In this document: positions 45,201 through 55,600 of the stretch, piece after piece | Layout: the number at the start of each line of letters is the position of its first letter | Position numbering within the stretch: position 1 is the first letter of the stretch | Assembly (NCBI RefSeq): GCF_029931775.1 | Contig: NC_079332.1 | Span: 446,501-510,500 of the forward strand | DNA from: Euleptes europaea | Lineage: Eukaryota > Chordata > Lepidosauria > Squamata > Sphaerodactylidae | Length of the DNA: 64,000 bases | Direction: 5' to 3' | Position numbers and translations under genes: made by a program | The notes under the pieces: model-generated | Databases searched by the model: none | Seen by the model: the letters and a program-made list of their open reading frames with translations, nothing else | What the model was told of the DNA's origin: nothing

Positions 45201-45350
45201 GGGTGGCCCCGCGCCAGGCGCGCCTGGCTCGTGCCAAGGGGCTCTCGGGGGCCCAAGGGCCGAAAGCGCGCACTCACCCGAGCGCAGGCCCAGGAAGAGC
45301 AGCGCGGCGCCCAGCCTGCCTCCTCCTCCTCCTCCTCCCGCGTAGACCAT
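36269..45350 (-). CDS. HAGH: HAGH, hydroxyacylglutathione hydrolase (glyoxalase II), complete, 9 coding exons
   Basis: Hydrolyses S-D-lactoylglutathione to D-lactate and glutathione, the second step of methylglyoxal detoxification, in mitochondria and cytosol. Minus-strand exons: 45350-45278, 42980-42799, 41700-41636, 41043-40926, 39707-39599, 39453-39350, 38564-38463, 37983-37904 and 36368-36269. All have AG/GT borders and consistent phase, giving 310 residues plus stop (human 308). The metallo-beta-lactamase motif THHHWDH is present and split between exons 3 and 4. Other ligand segments are [25 protein letters not shown] and KVYCGHEY. The start ATG sits in ACCATGG and opens a leader [20 protein letters not shown]. 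An internal ATG at 42903 ([15 protein letters not shown]) matches the cytosolic start known in mammals. Introns are full of SINEs. Confidence 0.96.
37422..37536. repeat. Foldback element, near-perfect 35-bp inverted arms
   Basis: The arm cttgtaggttatccgggctg, tgtaaccgtggtctt is followed at once by its reverse complement (ending 37494), then gaaccaatgaactctgaccg and tgaaagccttcgacaatatt. The same arrangement recurs at 49,994-50,105. Confidence 0.75.
37600..37745 (-). repeat. Old MIR-like SINE fragment
   Basis: Shows a diverged caccctgtgcggtaggccaa, accaaggtccctcgggaa and gattcgaccaagcg order, like the element at 59,876-60,088. It lies in an HAGH intron. Confidence 0.5.
39220..39278 (-). repeat. 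tRNA-derived SINE head fragment
   Basis: Only the tRNA part remains: gaacctgggaccttctgcgt and ctgccactgagccacagcac. Confidence 0.7.
39300..39324. repeat. (CA)n microsatellite near HAGH exon 6
   Basis: About 12 CA units lie 26 bp from the exon 39453-39350 donor side. Other dinucleotide runs are at 14853-14877 (GT), 18471-18486 (GT), 36919-36950 (GA) and 45769-45786 (CA). G runs occur at about 4956-4972 and 41350-41367. Confidence 0.8.
39760..39962 (+). mobile_element. BovB (RTE) LINE 3' end fragment
   Basis: Shows the same order as the 7.1-kb copy: agatggattgactctataaa, ggacgctttggaggacatta, then a diverged gtcgccataagtcaaaagtg and acagcgcttaacatg end. It lies in an HAGH intron. Confidence 0.7.
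41936..42128 (-). repeat. tRNA-derived SINE, minus orientation
   Basis: Reverse complement of the 21.65-kb family: ggtccatcaaggtcagtact, ttgaacctgggagcttctgc and tctaccactgaaccacagcc. Confidence 0.8.
42447..42780 (-). repeat. Two tandem tRNA-derived SINE copies abutting HAGH exon 2
   Basis: 42447-42655 is near complete. 42656-42780 is a second copy starting again at the gatcagtattgtctactcag segment and ending in a damaged tRNA head. The second copy reaches within about 20 bp of the HAGH exon 2 donor (42798-42797). Confidence 0.8.
43796..44040. repeat. Old MIR/L2-like fragments
   Basis: ccccattgtacaggaggatt resembles the reverse MIR end. gaccttgggaaagtgacact and cgttgtaacgtgcgcattga resemble the forward MIR core and tail. 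An L2-like tail (cagccacctagaagaaaggc) precedes it at about 43,690-43,795. Confidence 0.4.
44100..44308 (-). repeat. tRNA-derived SINE, minus orientation, near full length
   Basis: acacatgaagctgccttcta, tattgtctactcagaccggc and ctctaccactgagccacagc. It lies in HAGH intron 1. Confidence 0.82.
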
Positions 45351-45660
45351 GGTCCGAGGCGGCGGCGGCGGCGTCGTCCCGGGGCTTACACAACCGCCAG
45401 CCGGGCGTTCTGTTTGGTCGCGGGCGGATCCGGCCCCTCCGCCCTGCCCCGCCCCGCCAGCCAATCGCTTCCCCGGCACGCGGGACCGGCCTCTCCGCGC
45501 CCGGCGGAGGCGGGACCGCGCAGGGACAGGGAGAGGCACAGATGCGCGCCACGCGCGCGCCCCCGGACCCCCTCCCACCTTCCTTCCGCCCCAGACTTTG
45601 GCAGACAGCCCCGGCGGCCTCTCGCGCTGCTGCTGCTGCTGCTGCTGCTGCGGGGGCTTC
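45060..45660 (-). promoter_or_regulatory. HAGH: CpG-rich promoter region of HAGH
   Basis: GC- and CpG-dense stretch around the first HAGH exon. Upstream of the ATG (at higher plus coordinates) lie tandem GC boxes (GCCCCGCCCCGCC, 45451 region) and a CCAAT motif at 45461-45465. A (CTG)8 run lies at about 45627-45650. There is no TATA box near the expected start, as usual for a housekeeping gene. Confidence 0.65.
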
Positions 45661-45701
45661 CCGAAGCAAAGCTCGTTTCTGCATGGTAATTGCATGGTAG
45701 T

Positions 45702-45787
45702 TAGGACATTTGGGAGGACTTTCATTCATAGGGTCGCCATGAGTCGGAAGCGACTTGACGGCACTTAACACACACACACACACACAA
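45702..45787 (+). mobile_element. BovB LINE 3' terminus, short and little diverged
   Basis: aggacatttgggaggacttt, then gggtcgccatgagtcggaag and cgacttgacggcacttaaca, followed by an (AC)9-type microsatellite. It sits directly upstream of the HAGH promoter. Confidence 0.75.
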
Positions 45788-46186
45788 TTAGCGGCGCGTC
45801 CCAGACTGAATTACCCGCATAGGGTGGTTTGTTAATTTTTTTTTTTTTAATTTTGCACGCTGAACCAGGGAAGTGACTGCGAAGCCGGCGCTGACCTGCT
45901 TCGCATGACCAAAGAGCCCATTTAAACCCGACCTTTGGTGTTAAGAATCCCCCTCAAGGAACCGTGCAGAACAACAGAGGCGCGTTAGCTATGCACATGC
46001 GAATGGCTACTCAAACAGGAACAAAGCAGCAGGCGAGTGGGGGTGGGGAGTGGAGCTTCTTTTTGCGTGGGGACCATGAAAAGGCATTTTTTTAAAGTCA
46101 CATTTTAAAAGAGAGCTTTTGAGCAAGCATCCAAATTGACCATGCAAAAATGGCCAAGAGATTTAGCTTTGGATTTGCCGCTGTCT

Positions 46187-46440
46187 ACATGCAGAAGAAG
46201 AGTTGGTTTTTATATGCCAACTTTCTCTGCCACTTAAGGCAGAATCAAACCGGCTTACAATCACCTTTTCTCCCCCTCCCCACAACAGACACCCTACGAG
46301 GTAGGTGCGTCTGAGTGTGACTTGCCCAAGGTCACCCAGCTGGCTTCGTGTGTACGAGTGGGGAATCAAACCCCGTTCTCCAGATCAGAGTCCACCACTC
46401 CAAACCACCGTTCTTAACCACTACGCCACGCTGGCTCTCC
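46187..46440 (-). repeat. MIR/L2-like SINE, minus orientation
   Basis: Starts gaagaagagttggtttttat and ends taaccactacgccacgctgg. It lies in the HAGH-FAHD1 intergenic region. Confidence 0.75.
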
Positions 46441-47500
46441 AGCACATTTTCCCCATCCTAATTCTGTAAACTAAAAAAAAAATTAAGCCCCCCTGCAGAG
46501 TTTTGAGAATTTGGATGGGGGAAAATGTGCATGTAGAGCACAGCAAATCCAAGGCAAAACCTCCCGTGCATAAATGGTCTCAGGAAACAGAGCCCCAGAC
46601 AGCCAGCTCTGAAAAAAAGCAACTTAAAAAAAAAAAAAGGAATGCCTCTGAGAGTGTGCAGAGCGCCTTGCTGTACCTTGCTGTTCGCTCAGAATTAGGC
46701 CCCGTTCCGCTGCAGAGGACCCTAGTGACATACAACCAGACACCCTACCACACCCACCCCGGGAGGCTTCCAGACAGACAGATTAAAAACTTTGCTGAGA
46801 GCATGTGCAGAGTGTCTCCCTTTAGGGATGCTCTGGAGTGGAGAGAAAACAGGAATGCCATCCAAGTTTCTCCCCGCAGGAATCAGCCCTGAGAAGTTCA
46901 AAATAATAATGAAGAAGGGTCTTTTTGGCCATTCCCTTCCCCACAATATAACCCCAATTGGTTGGCACCTCTGGGCATTAGGGAGTCAGTCTCCCAGGCA
47001 TCTTTTGCCCCAGCACCTTCTTGCAAAGGTTACGCACAGCCAAAGACAGCTGTTCCCCATGAGGCCTTTCCATCATGATACCAGCCTACCTTACAGGACT
47101 ATTGTCCAAACGGCATAAAAATGCTTCCACAATGCTCAGAGCACTTATAAGCATTAAGAATTATTACGATGGCCTTAAAAGTGAAACAGCTTCACCCCCT
47201 CCTGACGCTGGATCAATAGGCAGGGGGTGAAGATCACCCCATTTTGGGGTGAGAGCTTTTCTGTAGCCCTCCGCCGGGTGGACCTCGACACAAAGTCAGG
47301 GACCTCGACACAGAATCAGAATCATTGCACAGACATCTTTGCGTTTGCCAACACTCGGGAAGGGGGAGAGGGGGACGGGACTCTACCAGGATAGAATTTC
47401 AGGTTGCAAAAGAAACCTGGAGGGGAGGATCAGCTGGTGTTGAGAAGCCTCCTCACAACTCTGCCATTGGTTTGTTTTTCTCCGCCAGCTGAGAAGCGAA
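46441..47500. other. HAGH-FAHD1 intergenic sequence
   Basis: No recognised gene. The FAHD1 5' UTR and promoter should occupy about 47,250-47,607; it shows a reverse CCAAT box but no strong CpG island. Confidence 0.4.
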
Positions 47501-47607
47501 GAACCGGATTGGCGTGGAGAAACCGTGTCCCTGCCGGCTAGCCATAGCTGTCAGAAAAGCCTCGCTGCCCGGTTCAGAGTTCATCCCGCGACTGCAGAAG
47601 GAGGAAG

Positions 47608-48270
47608 ATGGCTTCTTCCAAGCCCCTGGCCAGATTCTGGGAGTGGGGCAAGAACATCGTCTGCGTGGGGCGGAATTACGCGGAGCACGCCGCAGAGATG
47701 AAGTCAGCTGTCCCCACTGAGCCCGTCTTCTTCCTCAAGCCCTCCTCCGCCTACGTCCGAGAAGGCTCTCCCATCCTCCGCCCCTACTATTCCCAGAATC
47801 TGCACCACGAGGTGGAACTGGGGGTGGTGATCGGGAAGAGAGCGCGAGGGGTCCCCGAGGAAGCGGCCATGGATTACGTGGCAGGCTACGCCCTCTGCCT
47901 GGACATGACGGCCAGGGACACCCAAGAACAGTGCAAGAAGAAAGGGCTTCCCTGGACGCTGGCCAAGGGCTTCAGCACCTCTTGTCCGGTCAGTGATTTT
48001 GTGCCCAGGGAGAAAATCCCGGATCCCCACCAACTGAAGATCTGGCTAAAAGTGAACGGGGAGTTGCGCCAGGAAGGGGACACGTCTGCCATGATCTTCT
48101 CCGTCCCCTACATCATCAGCTACATCAGCAAAATTATCACGCTGGAGGAAGGGGACCTCATACTGACCGGGACCCCCAAAGGGGTTTCGGCTGTACGAGG
48201 GGACGACGAAATAGAAGCTGGGATCCAGGGGTTGTTGAGCATGCGGTTTAAAGTGGAAGAGCAGGAATGA
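47608..48270 (+). CDS. FAHD1: FAHD1, acylpyruvase / oxaloacetate decarboxylase, intact single-exon gene
   Basis: Fumarylacetoacetate-hydrolase-domain enzyme of mitochondria that cleaves acylpyruvates and decarboxylates oxaloacetate. It has 220 residues against about 224 in human, uninterrupted and without introns. It begins MASSKPLARFWEWGKNIVCV and continues GRNYAEHAAEM, which contains the His27/Glu30 dyad (human His30/Glu33). The metal ligands of the family are present at HHEVELGVV (Glu68, Glu70) and ALCLDMTARD (Asp99). KKKGLPWTLAKGF carries the active-site lysine region, and LTGTPKGVS is the conserved C-terminal motif. The start has a good context (AAGATGG). It lies divergently from HAGH with 2.26 kb between the two start codons. 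A reverse CCAAT box is near 47,465. Confidence 0.97.
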   Translation: MASSKPLARFWEWGKNIVCVGRNYAEHAAEMKSAVPTEPVFFLKPSSAYVREGSPILRPYYSQNLHHEVELGVVIGKRARGVPEEAAMDYVAGYALCLDMTARDTQEQCKKKGLPWTLAKGFSTSCPVSDFVPREKIPDPHQLKIWLKVNGELRQEGDTSAMIFSVPYIISYISKIITLEEGDLILTGTPKGVSAVRGDDEIEAGIQGLLSMRFKVEEQE

Positions 48271-48714
48271 CTGGCGGGGTACCCCCTTTCCAGGGAGAGA
48301 ACTTTACAGCTTGAAGACAAAGGGCACAATCCTTTCTCGGTGGGACTGAAAAGGCCACGCTCCTGCCCTGATGGCAACCCACAAGGATAGGCCTTTTCTC
48401 TCACCCCCACACAGGCTGGGGGGATGGGATGAGATGAGCTTCCCTCCCACCCCCTACCCCGGCCGGACCTTTCTAGGCCGCTCACAGAGCTCTGATAGAA
48501 AAACTTCTGAACTTTGCTGTTTCAATCAAATAATCTCAAATATCACTGTGGCCTTTCTTAAAAACACATCCGCACAATGAAGGGATTGTTATTTTCTGTT
48601 GCGCCAGATGCCTTCTTAAACAGAGAATTTGTTTGAAAAATTACATTAAATTGTATTTTAAAAAAAAGACAGAACTTGTTCTGGAAAACACTTTGCCATG
48701 GAGTTAAATATGAT

Positions 48715-48998
48715 GCTGTAGTGGTTAAGAATGGTGGTTTGGAGCAGTGGACTTTGATCTGGGTTTCATTCCCCACTCCTCCACATGAGCGGTGGAGGCT
48801 AATCTGGTGAACTGGATTTGTTTCCCCACTCTTACACACAAAGCCAGCTGGGTGACCTTGGGCCAGTCACAGCTCTCAGCCCCACCTGCCACACAGGGTG
48901 TCTGTTGTGGGGAAGGGAAGGTGACTGTAAGCCGGTTTGATTCTCCCTTAAGTAGAGAAAGTTGGCATATAAAAACCAACTCTTCATAATAATAATAA
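48715..48998 (+). repeat. MIR/L2-like SINE, plus orientation, downstream of FAHD1
   Basis: Head tgtagtggttaagaatggtg, core accttgggccagtcacagct, tail gttggcatataaaaaccaac, then an (aat)n end. Confidence 0.75.
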
Positions 48999-49629
48999 TA
49001 ATCATAAAGTGTAGACAATTTAGAGTATCATTCGCCTATTGACTCTGAAACAAAACAAACTAAGCATTTTTTATAGTAGACCAAGCACTTCACCTGTATT
49101 GACACAGTGACCCTTACAATGCAGCTGTGAACTAGGTCAGTATTATCAGGTACTACAGATTTGATGGGGGGATGGAAGGGGGGAGAAAGTGACTAGCACG
49201 AGGCCAGCAGGTGAGTTTGTGGCCTGATGTGAGGAGGGGAGACATGAAATTAAGGCTAATTTTTATCAGGCACTGCATGCACACACTACCAAAAAAGGCA
49301 ACTATCATATATCCCTGCTTATAGAAAACATTGACATTTACAAAAAACACATTCTTACAGAGAGAAAAAACTTATATTGTCCATTTGGGAACATTTCTCT
49401 GAAATGCAATGAAACTTTGCTTCCTTATTTAAAAGGCTTCAAGTGAACAGAAAGAACAACTTGTGAGAAAAGGCATTAAGACAAAACAGCTCCTTAAACG
49501 TCTTACACAAGAAACAATACAAAGGCTGAAGGCCTTTTAAACATTTTAATATATTTCAGCCTACTGCGGGGGGCAGCAAATGTCCCTTTCCCCCCTTTGA
49601 CCATTTAATTTGAGCATTCTATGAACCTG

Positions 49630-52600
49630 TTAAAGTCCTTCTAGCTGTTTGGCGGCATTGCGAAGAGCCTCTTTTCCACTTCCAATCAAGTTTAGACTAG
49701 ACTCTACAGGATCTGCTAGTTTGCAAGAAAGCAGACTCACTCGCAGTCCGCTCCTTGAACTGGGTGACAGAGTGACCTAGGGAAGTGCGTTTAAGATTGG
49801 TAAAGAAAGAAAATAGTACAAAAAAATTAAAAAGATACCATCAGAATCCTACATTTAAAACAATCAGCAAAGTCTTATCTTAACATAATGGGATTTTACA
49901 ATGCCGGCACAGACATTCTGTCAGCTGGTGAGATCACCGTTTCACTCCTATGGCTAGCATAACGTGACAGAAAACTTGCAAAGTTGGAGAAGAAGTTCTT
50001 GTAGGTTATCCGGGCTGTGTAACCGTGGTCTTGGATAACCTACAGCCCGGATAACCTACAAGAACCAATGAACTCTGACCGTGAAAGCCTTCGACAATAT
50101 TTTGGAGAAGAAGCTTCTGCAAATGGCTTTTGTGGGGGACTTGGAAGTTCTCGATTCATGGAGGTAGTTTTCCCACAAAAGCTTCATCAGACTTTTTGTT
50201 CTCGGGACTGCCTCTGTGAACATTATTTGCAGGAGTTCACCAACTTACAGAATGCGCAAGCCAGCTGACAGGAGAAGCTGTGCCGTGGTAAAGGTGCTAC
50301 CACGGGAAAAGGCCTTGCTCCAGTTGGATTTCCCGGCAGATCTCAAATGGAAGTGGGAATGTCCTGCAGGAAAAAGTGCTCTCTTAGATATGCATTGAGT
50401 ACTTACTTTGAAATACATTTTACTTCGTTCCAGAAGAAGTTGCCATTTTAATGCTGTCTTTTGAGCCTCCGTCAGAGCCAGGAACTCCTGAGCCTAAGTG
50501 AAGAAACCGCAGTTTAATTAGTCTGAAACGAAACAGCGTTCTCTAGGACAGACTACCAATGAGCAGGAAGCAATGCTGTCCCTGAACCAAGCGGCAGCCG
50601 CTCTGTCTCTTAGCTTCCCCCTCCAATCTTAGGGGGGAGAGAATGAAAAAGAGTGAAGCGTGACTAGAAAAAAAACATAATTTGCATTTATGAGTAAGTC
50701 AATATCCAAGTGGCAGTTTTTGTATAAACAGAACTGGCCCAGTCCTAATGCATTTACTGGGACATCAGTCCTGCTGGTTGCTATACAACCCCTGTTCAAG
50801 AAAGCACAGTTGGGCCTGCAGTAGATGCACCCTGTAAAGACTAACAAACGCATATCAGGATGAGCTTTGGTAGGCAAGTGCTTCATTATAAGCAGCTATG
50901 ACTCTGCTGGTGCTAAAATTTCCAAGAACAGCTGCCAAAAAAATTAAAACATCCATACTCTGAAGAGGCCCCATGTTGCACCAAGGAAAAAGAATCCTTA
51001 GTATTTCTAGCTCAACACAATCCAAGGAACAACAGTTCCATCATTAGGAAGAACTTCCTAACAGTCAGAGCGGTTCCTCAGTGGAACAAGCATTCCTCGG
51101 GAGGTGGTGAGCTTCCCTGGAGGTTTTTAAGTAGAGGCTGGATGGCCATCTGTCAGCAATGCTGATTCTATGACCTTAGGCAGACGATGAGAGGGAGGGC
51201 ATCTTGGCCATCTTCTGGGCATGGAGTAGGGGTCACTGGGGGTGTGGAGGGGGAGGCAGTTGTGAATTTCCTGCATTGTCCAGGGGGTTGGACTAGATGA
51301 CCCTGGTGGTCCCTTCCAACTCTTATGATTCTATAACCATTGCTGCTTCCTCACCATGCAGCCTAGAGTTTCTTCGGCCACCGTGTCCGAGAGGCTGCAG
51401 GAAGGGAGCGTGCCTGTGTGGTCGGTCACATCAACTCGTAAAGCAAAGCTTGGGAAGGCCGGCGTGTCCAACGAGGAAGGAAAGCTGCTACAGAGAGAGC
51501 ACCCGCTGGTTGTTTCATTGACCACATTGTGACACCTGGCGCTGCAAGAAAAGGAGAACAGCTACATGCCTCAGTGTGGACACCATTTAATTGATTTTCT
51601 GCCTTCTTTTTTGTTGTGGTAACATAAGAACATTAGAAAGGCCATGCTGGATCAGACCAAGGCCCATCAAGTCTGCTCATACAGGGGCCAACCAGGTGCC
51701 TCTAGGATGACCACAAAATAAGACAACTGCAAAAGAGGCAAGTGGTCTAAGGGTGAGAGGGACACAGCCTTCAAAAACAGTTTTCAAGCTGACTTGGAAC
51801 AGGGAAGAAGAGCTTAACTAAGATGCTTACCATCTGTTTCTTATTATTTTAGCAGTTTCGGTATCAATATTCAGCATAGAAATGTAGGCAAAAATAATGC
51901 CATAGAAAAGTTCTGGTTTCCCCTCATTTTGCAAAGCTTTCTTCTTTAACTGTTTCACGGTATAAACCTCAGCTATCGTCTGCACTAAACAATAAAAGGA
52001 GAGAAAATTAAAAGACTGCCTAAAAATACCCCTCCCAAAATATAACTTTACTTGATCTATGGTCTAATACGTTTATAGTAAGAAAGACTTCCATTAACTT
52101 CAGTAGCCTTTGGGCTCCAATTTTTTTAAAAAGTTGACATGAGAATGGGGAGAAATCTTAAAATAAGCAAAAAGCAGAGCAGTTTTATTTCATCAAACTA
52201 GAACAAATATGTTTATCTTATATGTTGACTTTTGAAACTGGATATATTCAAATATTCATTTGTAGGATAACCAGAAATATTAATCTTTCTTGATCTGCCA
52301 TTGTTTGCCAGACCAACTCTCCGTCTACCAAACCACAATGGCTGGATTCAGCCTCTCTAATTATAATGTATTTTCCCTACCACTTCCTCAGTTATTATTT
52401 CCCAGATTTGGTATGCAGTTGTATTATTGACCGCACTTGAGAACTTTCAAGGCACAAATCTGACGCAGAAGTACACGGAAAAAAAAATCCTTTTAGTCAC
52501 TGAGTAGGGTCTAAGTGAGCAAACATTTATGGGGAAACACAAGCGAAATAGAGTTCTTCATCCTATAGGTGGTTGAACACTTACAGTTTACGGGCTCTCT

Positions 52601-55600
52601 GAACTGATCTCCTATTTCATCATCCCAAGCTAACATTTCCGCACTCTCTCTTATGAAATTGAGTAGAATATTTGCTTCTGGCGTATCTTGGGGAAGGAAA
52701 CAGTGTTAATAACAGTTGGGCGCACAGGTGTCCCAACTAGGTCAACCCTGTAAATTGAGGTTGACGCCTAACATTTTTCCCCCAAATTTAGACATTTGTC
52801 CATTTCAATTTGGTGCTGTCTCCTCCCCTCCCTCTGGAAGTGGCTCTCCAAAGTAGAGTCTGTCCCTGCTTCCACTTCCAGAGATCCTTTTCAATAAAGG
52901 TGGAAGGGACTGAACATTATGCATGCGAAAACATACGCTGATCCACCAACTTGCCCACCCTAAAGAAATTAAATGTTATAGATGGGGGGATTCTTTGCCC
53001 TGTGGAGTGAAACAAGTAAAACTGGTTTCAGTTAAGACTCAAACCACCATTTTCATTAAAATCTGGTACAGCACAGATTATAAGGCACCAGATGATTATA
53101 GGGCATTGAATGACTACACAAGATCTGGAACAGACTCTTACCAGGATTAGGAGTAATAATGGTTTTAGAGATGACGGTTGCAACCATGGAGTTCCTAAAT
53201 TTGTCAAAGTTTATTTTCACGTCTGCTGCAAAGATTACTGAGAAGAGAAATATGCATTCTTGTTATTTTAGGAAAAGCTTTTTAGGTTCGTGCTAGCCTC
53301 AGCAGAAATATGCTGCGAGAAAGGTGAAAGAGGATACCTGTTTCTCGAGGCATCCAGCTCTGGGCATGCTGGATAGTTTCATTGTCCCAGCTAGAGAGAA
53401 AGCAGAATTCAGTCAACATTATTTATTGAAAATATTAACATCAGAACCCATTTTATGATCCTATAAAAAATATATACCTTTGTTGCAAAACTTTGGCATT
53501 TCCCAATCATAAATTAAAATTTAAAAAGCATTACAAGGTGAAAAATGATCATACACAATCGTATGAACCACAGAATCGAATCCAGAAAGGGAAGTGAGCT
53601 AACCCTCGACTGCTACGAGGGAGACAAGGAATTTTTTCCCTTGCCTTCTGAAAGCAAACAGGGCAAGCAACTGCAAGTCACCCCAGAAAGGGAATTCCAG
53701 AGAAAACGAGCTACCACTGTGAAGGCCCTAGAATCTAGTTCTTGACTCTATATGACAGGATGGCACCATGAGCAGAACACCCCAATTACCTTCCTGGGTA
53801 AAAAGGGATCTTACAGGGGAGAGGCATTCCCTTGGTGTGTGCAGATCAACTAAAGGGTCAGAGGCACATGCACATTCATACAAACGCTGATCGATCTGTG
53901 ATAATCTATGGATAGGACAGGCAGCATGTTGCTTTGTAACACGTACGACCACCAGTGGCCAGACGGACTTGAACAGTGCATCTTATTTCCTCGTCTTCAT
54001 TATGACCTTTCATAATGGATTTGCAGCTCCATTTCACTCTGCTTCTCCTCAATAACTCACAGAAATATGCTATGTGTTCCAGGCCCATTCTATTGGATGG
54101 CTTTGTATGTAATATACCTTACTGGATATTGCAGCCATTTAATGAACGCTGCTATGTCCTCATGAAGCCCGCTCAGTTAATAAGGGCTTCAATTAATGAT
54201 AGCGATACGTACTGACGTTTGGCAGAGTCCCTGACTTTTTGAATGAACGTCTATATTTGAACACTGATTTAGAAGACAGCTTACCATGTCATCAGAAAGG
54301 AAGACTGAGTTTCATCAAACAGCCGCACTTCGCATCTGTGACCTCTTCGTCGGTCCGATGTGGTGAAATACTTTGGCTCGCCCACCTTTACTCAATGAGA
54401 AAAAAAATCTGACTTTGCTCCTAATCATGCATTCACACCTGCCTTGCCAAACAACAACAGTCTGCTTCCATCTTTATTTGGGCAGGGGGAATAACCCTAC
54501 TGTTCATCCCATGGTAACTTCAGTAAAAAACAGCAGGGATTCCTAAAATAAGGATAATTACTGCAGTTCCTCCTGTACGGGGGCGGGGGGAGGGGAATCT
54601 AAAGAAACTGTTCTGAAATCACAGCAGGGCATTGCTGCCAAAGAACTGGAGATAGTGTAGTGTACGTGAGTATGGGGACTGTGTGAACGAGAAGTGATGT
54701 CACAGGACACCTTACAATGGGGTCTCATGACAACCACACAATAATGTTAAATATAGAAGTCACCACAGCGTGCACTACGCTTTTGCATAGCACTGAAGAG
54801 GACAAAGGTGAGATTGTGGTAGACGCCCGTGTTAAATCAATAAACCAATTTAGCATTAATGTGTAATCTTGTACTTAAAAATTAATCTGCGTGTGCAACT
54901 CAAAAGATTAATAATCTAGCTTCCTCATACTGTTGTGCTGGGCCTGGGCCCCATCCTAGATACATGAACGCTTGTGTGGGATCCTCTCTGCGACTGTAAG
55001 AATAAAACCTTTCCTGAATGTTCTTTGTTAACCTTCCTTAGCACTAAATCAAGCCAAAGAAGATCACTCCAGTCAGCCGTGACCTGATAAATCCTTTCCT
55101 GTGCAGAAATCTATTAGATATTCAGGCTTCAGAAGGTAGTTTCAGAGCGTAGCTGTGTTGGTCTGCTGTTGAACAGCTACAGTGAGGGGGAAAAGTATTT
55201 GATCCCCTGCTAAATTTGCCCGTTTGCCCTCCAATGAAGAAATGACCAGTCCATAATTTTAATGGTAGGTTTACTGTAGCTGTGAACGCAGAATAACAAC
55301 AGGAAAAACCCCAGAAACCCAGAAGACAAAAGTCAGAGATTGATGTGCATTATAATGAGTGAAATAAGTATTTGATCCCCTATCAACCAGCCAGATTAGG
55401 GTTAGGGTTCTGCTGTTGACAGAAGCAATCAATCCATCAGATTCCAAACTAGCCACCATGACCAAGACCAAAGAGCTGTCCAAGGATGTCAGGGACAAGA
55501 CTGAAGACCTGCACAAGGCTGGACTGGGCTGCAAGACTATTGCCAAGCAGCTTGGTGAGAAGGTGACAACCCTAACCCTAACCGGCAACCTCCCTCGGTC

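Noticed and set aside
44937-45725. Long frames on both strands around the HAGH promoter
   Set aside because: Stop codons are rare in CpG-rich sequence. The HAGH first exon is short and explained by splice phase; the rest is Ala/Pro/Arg low complexity.
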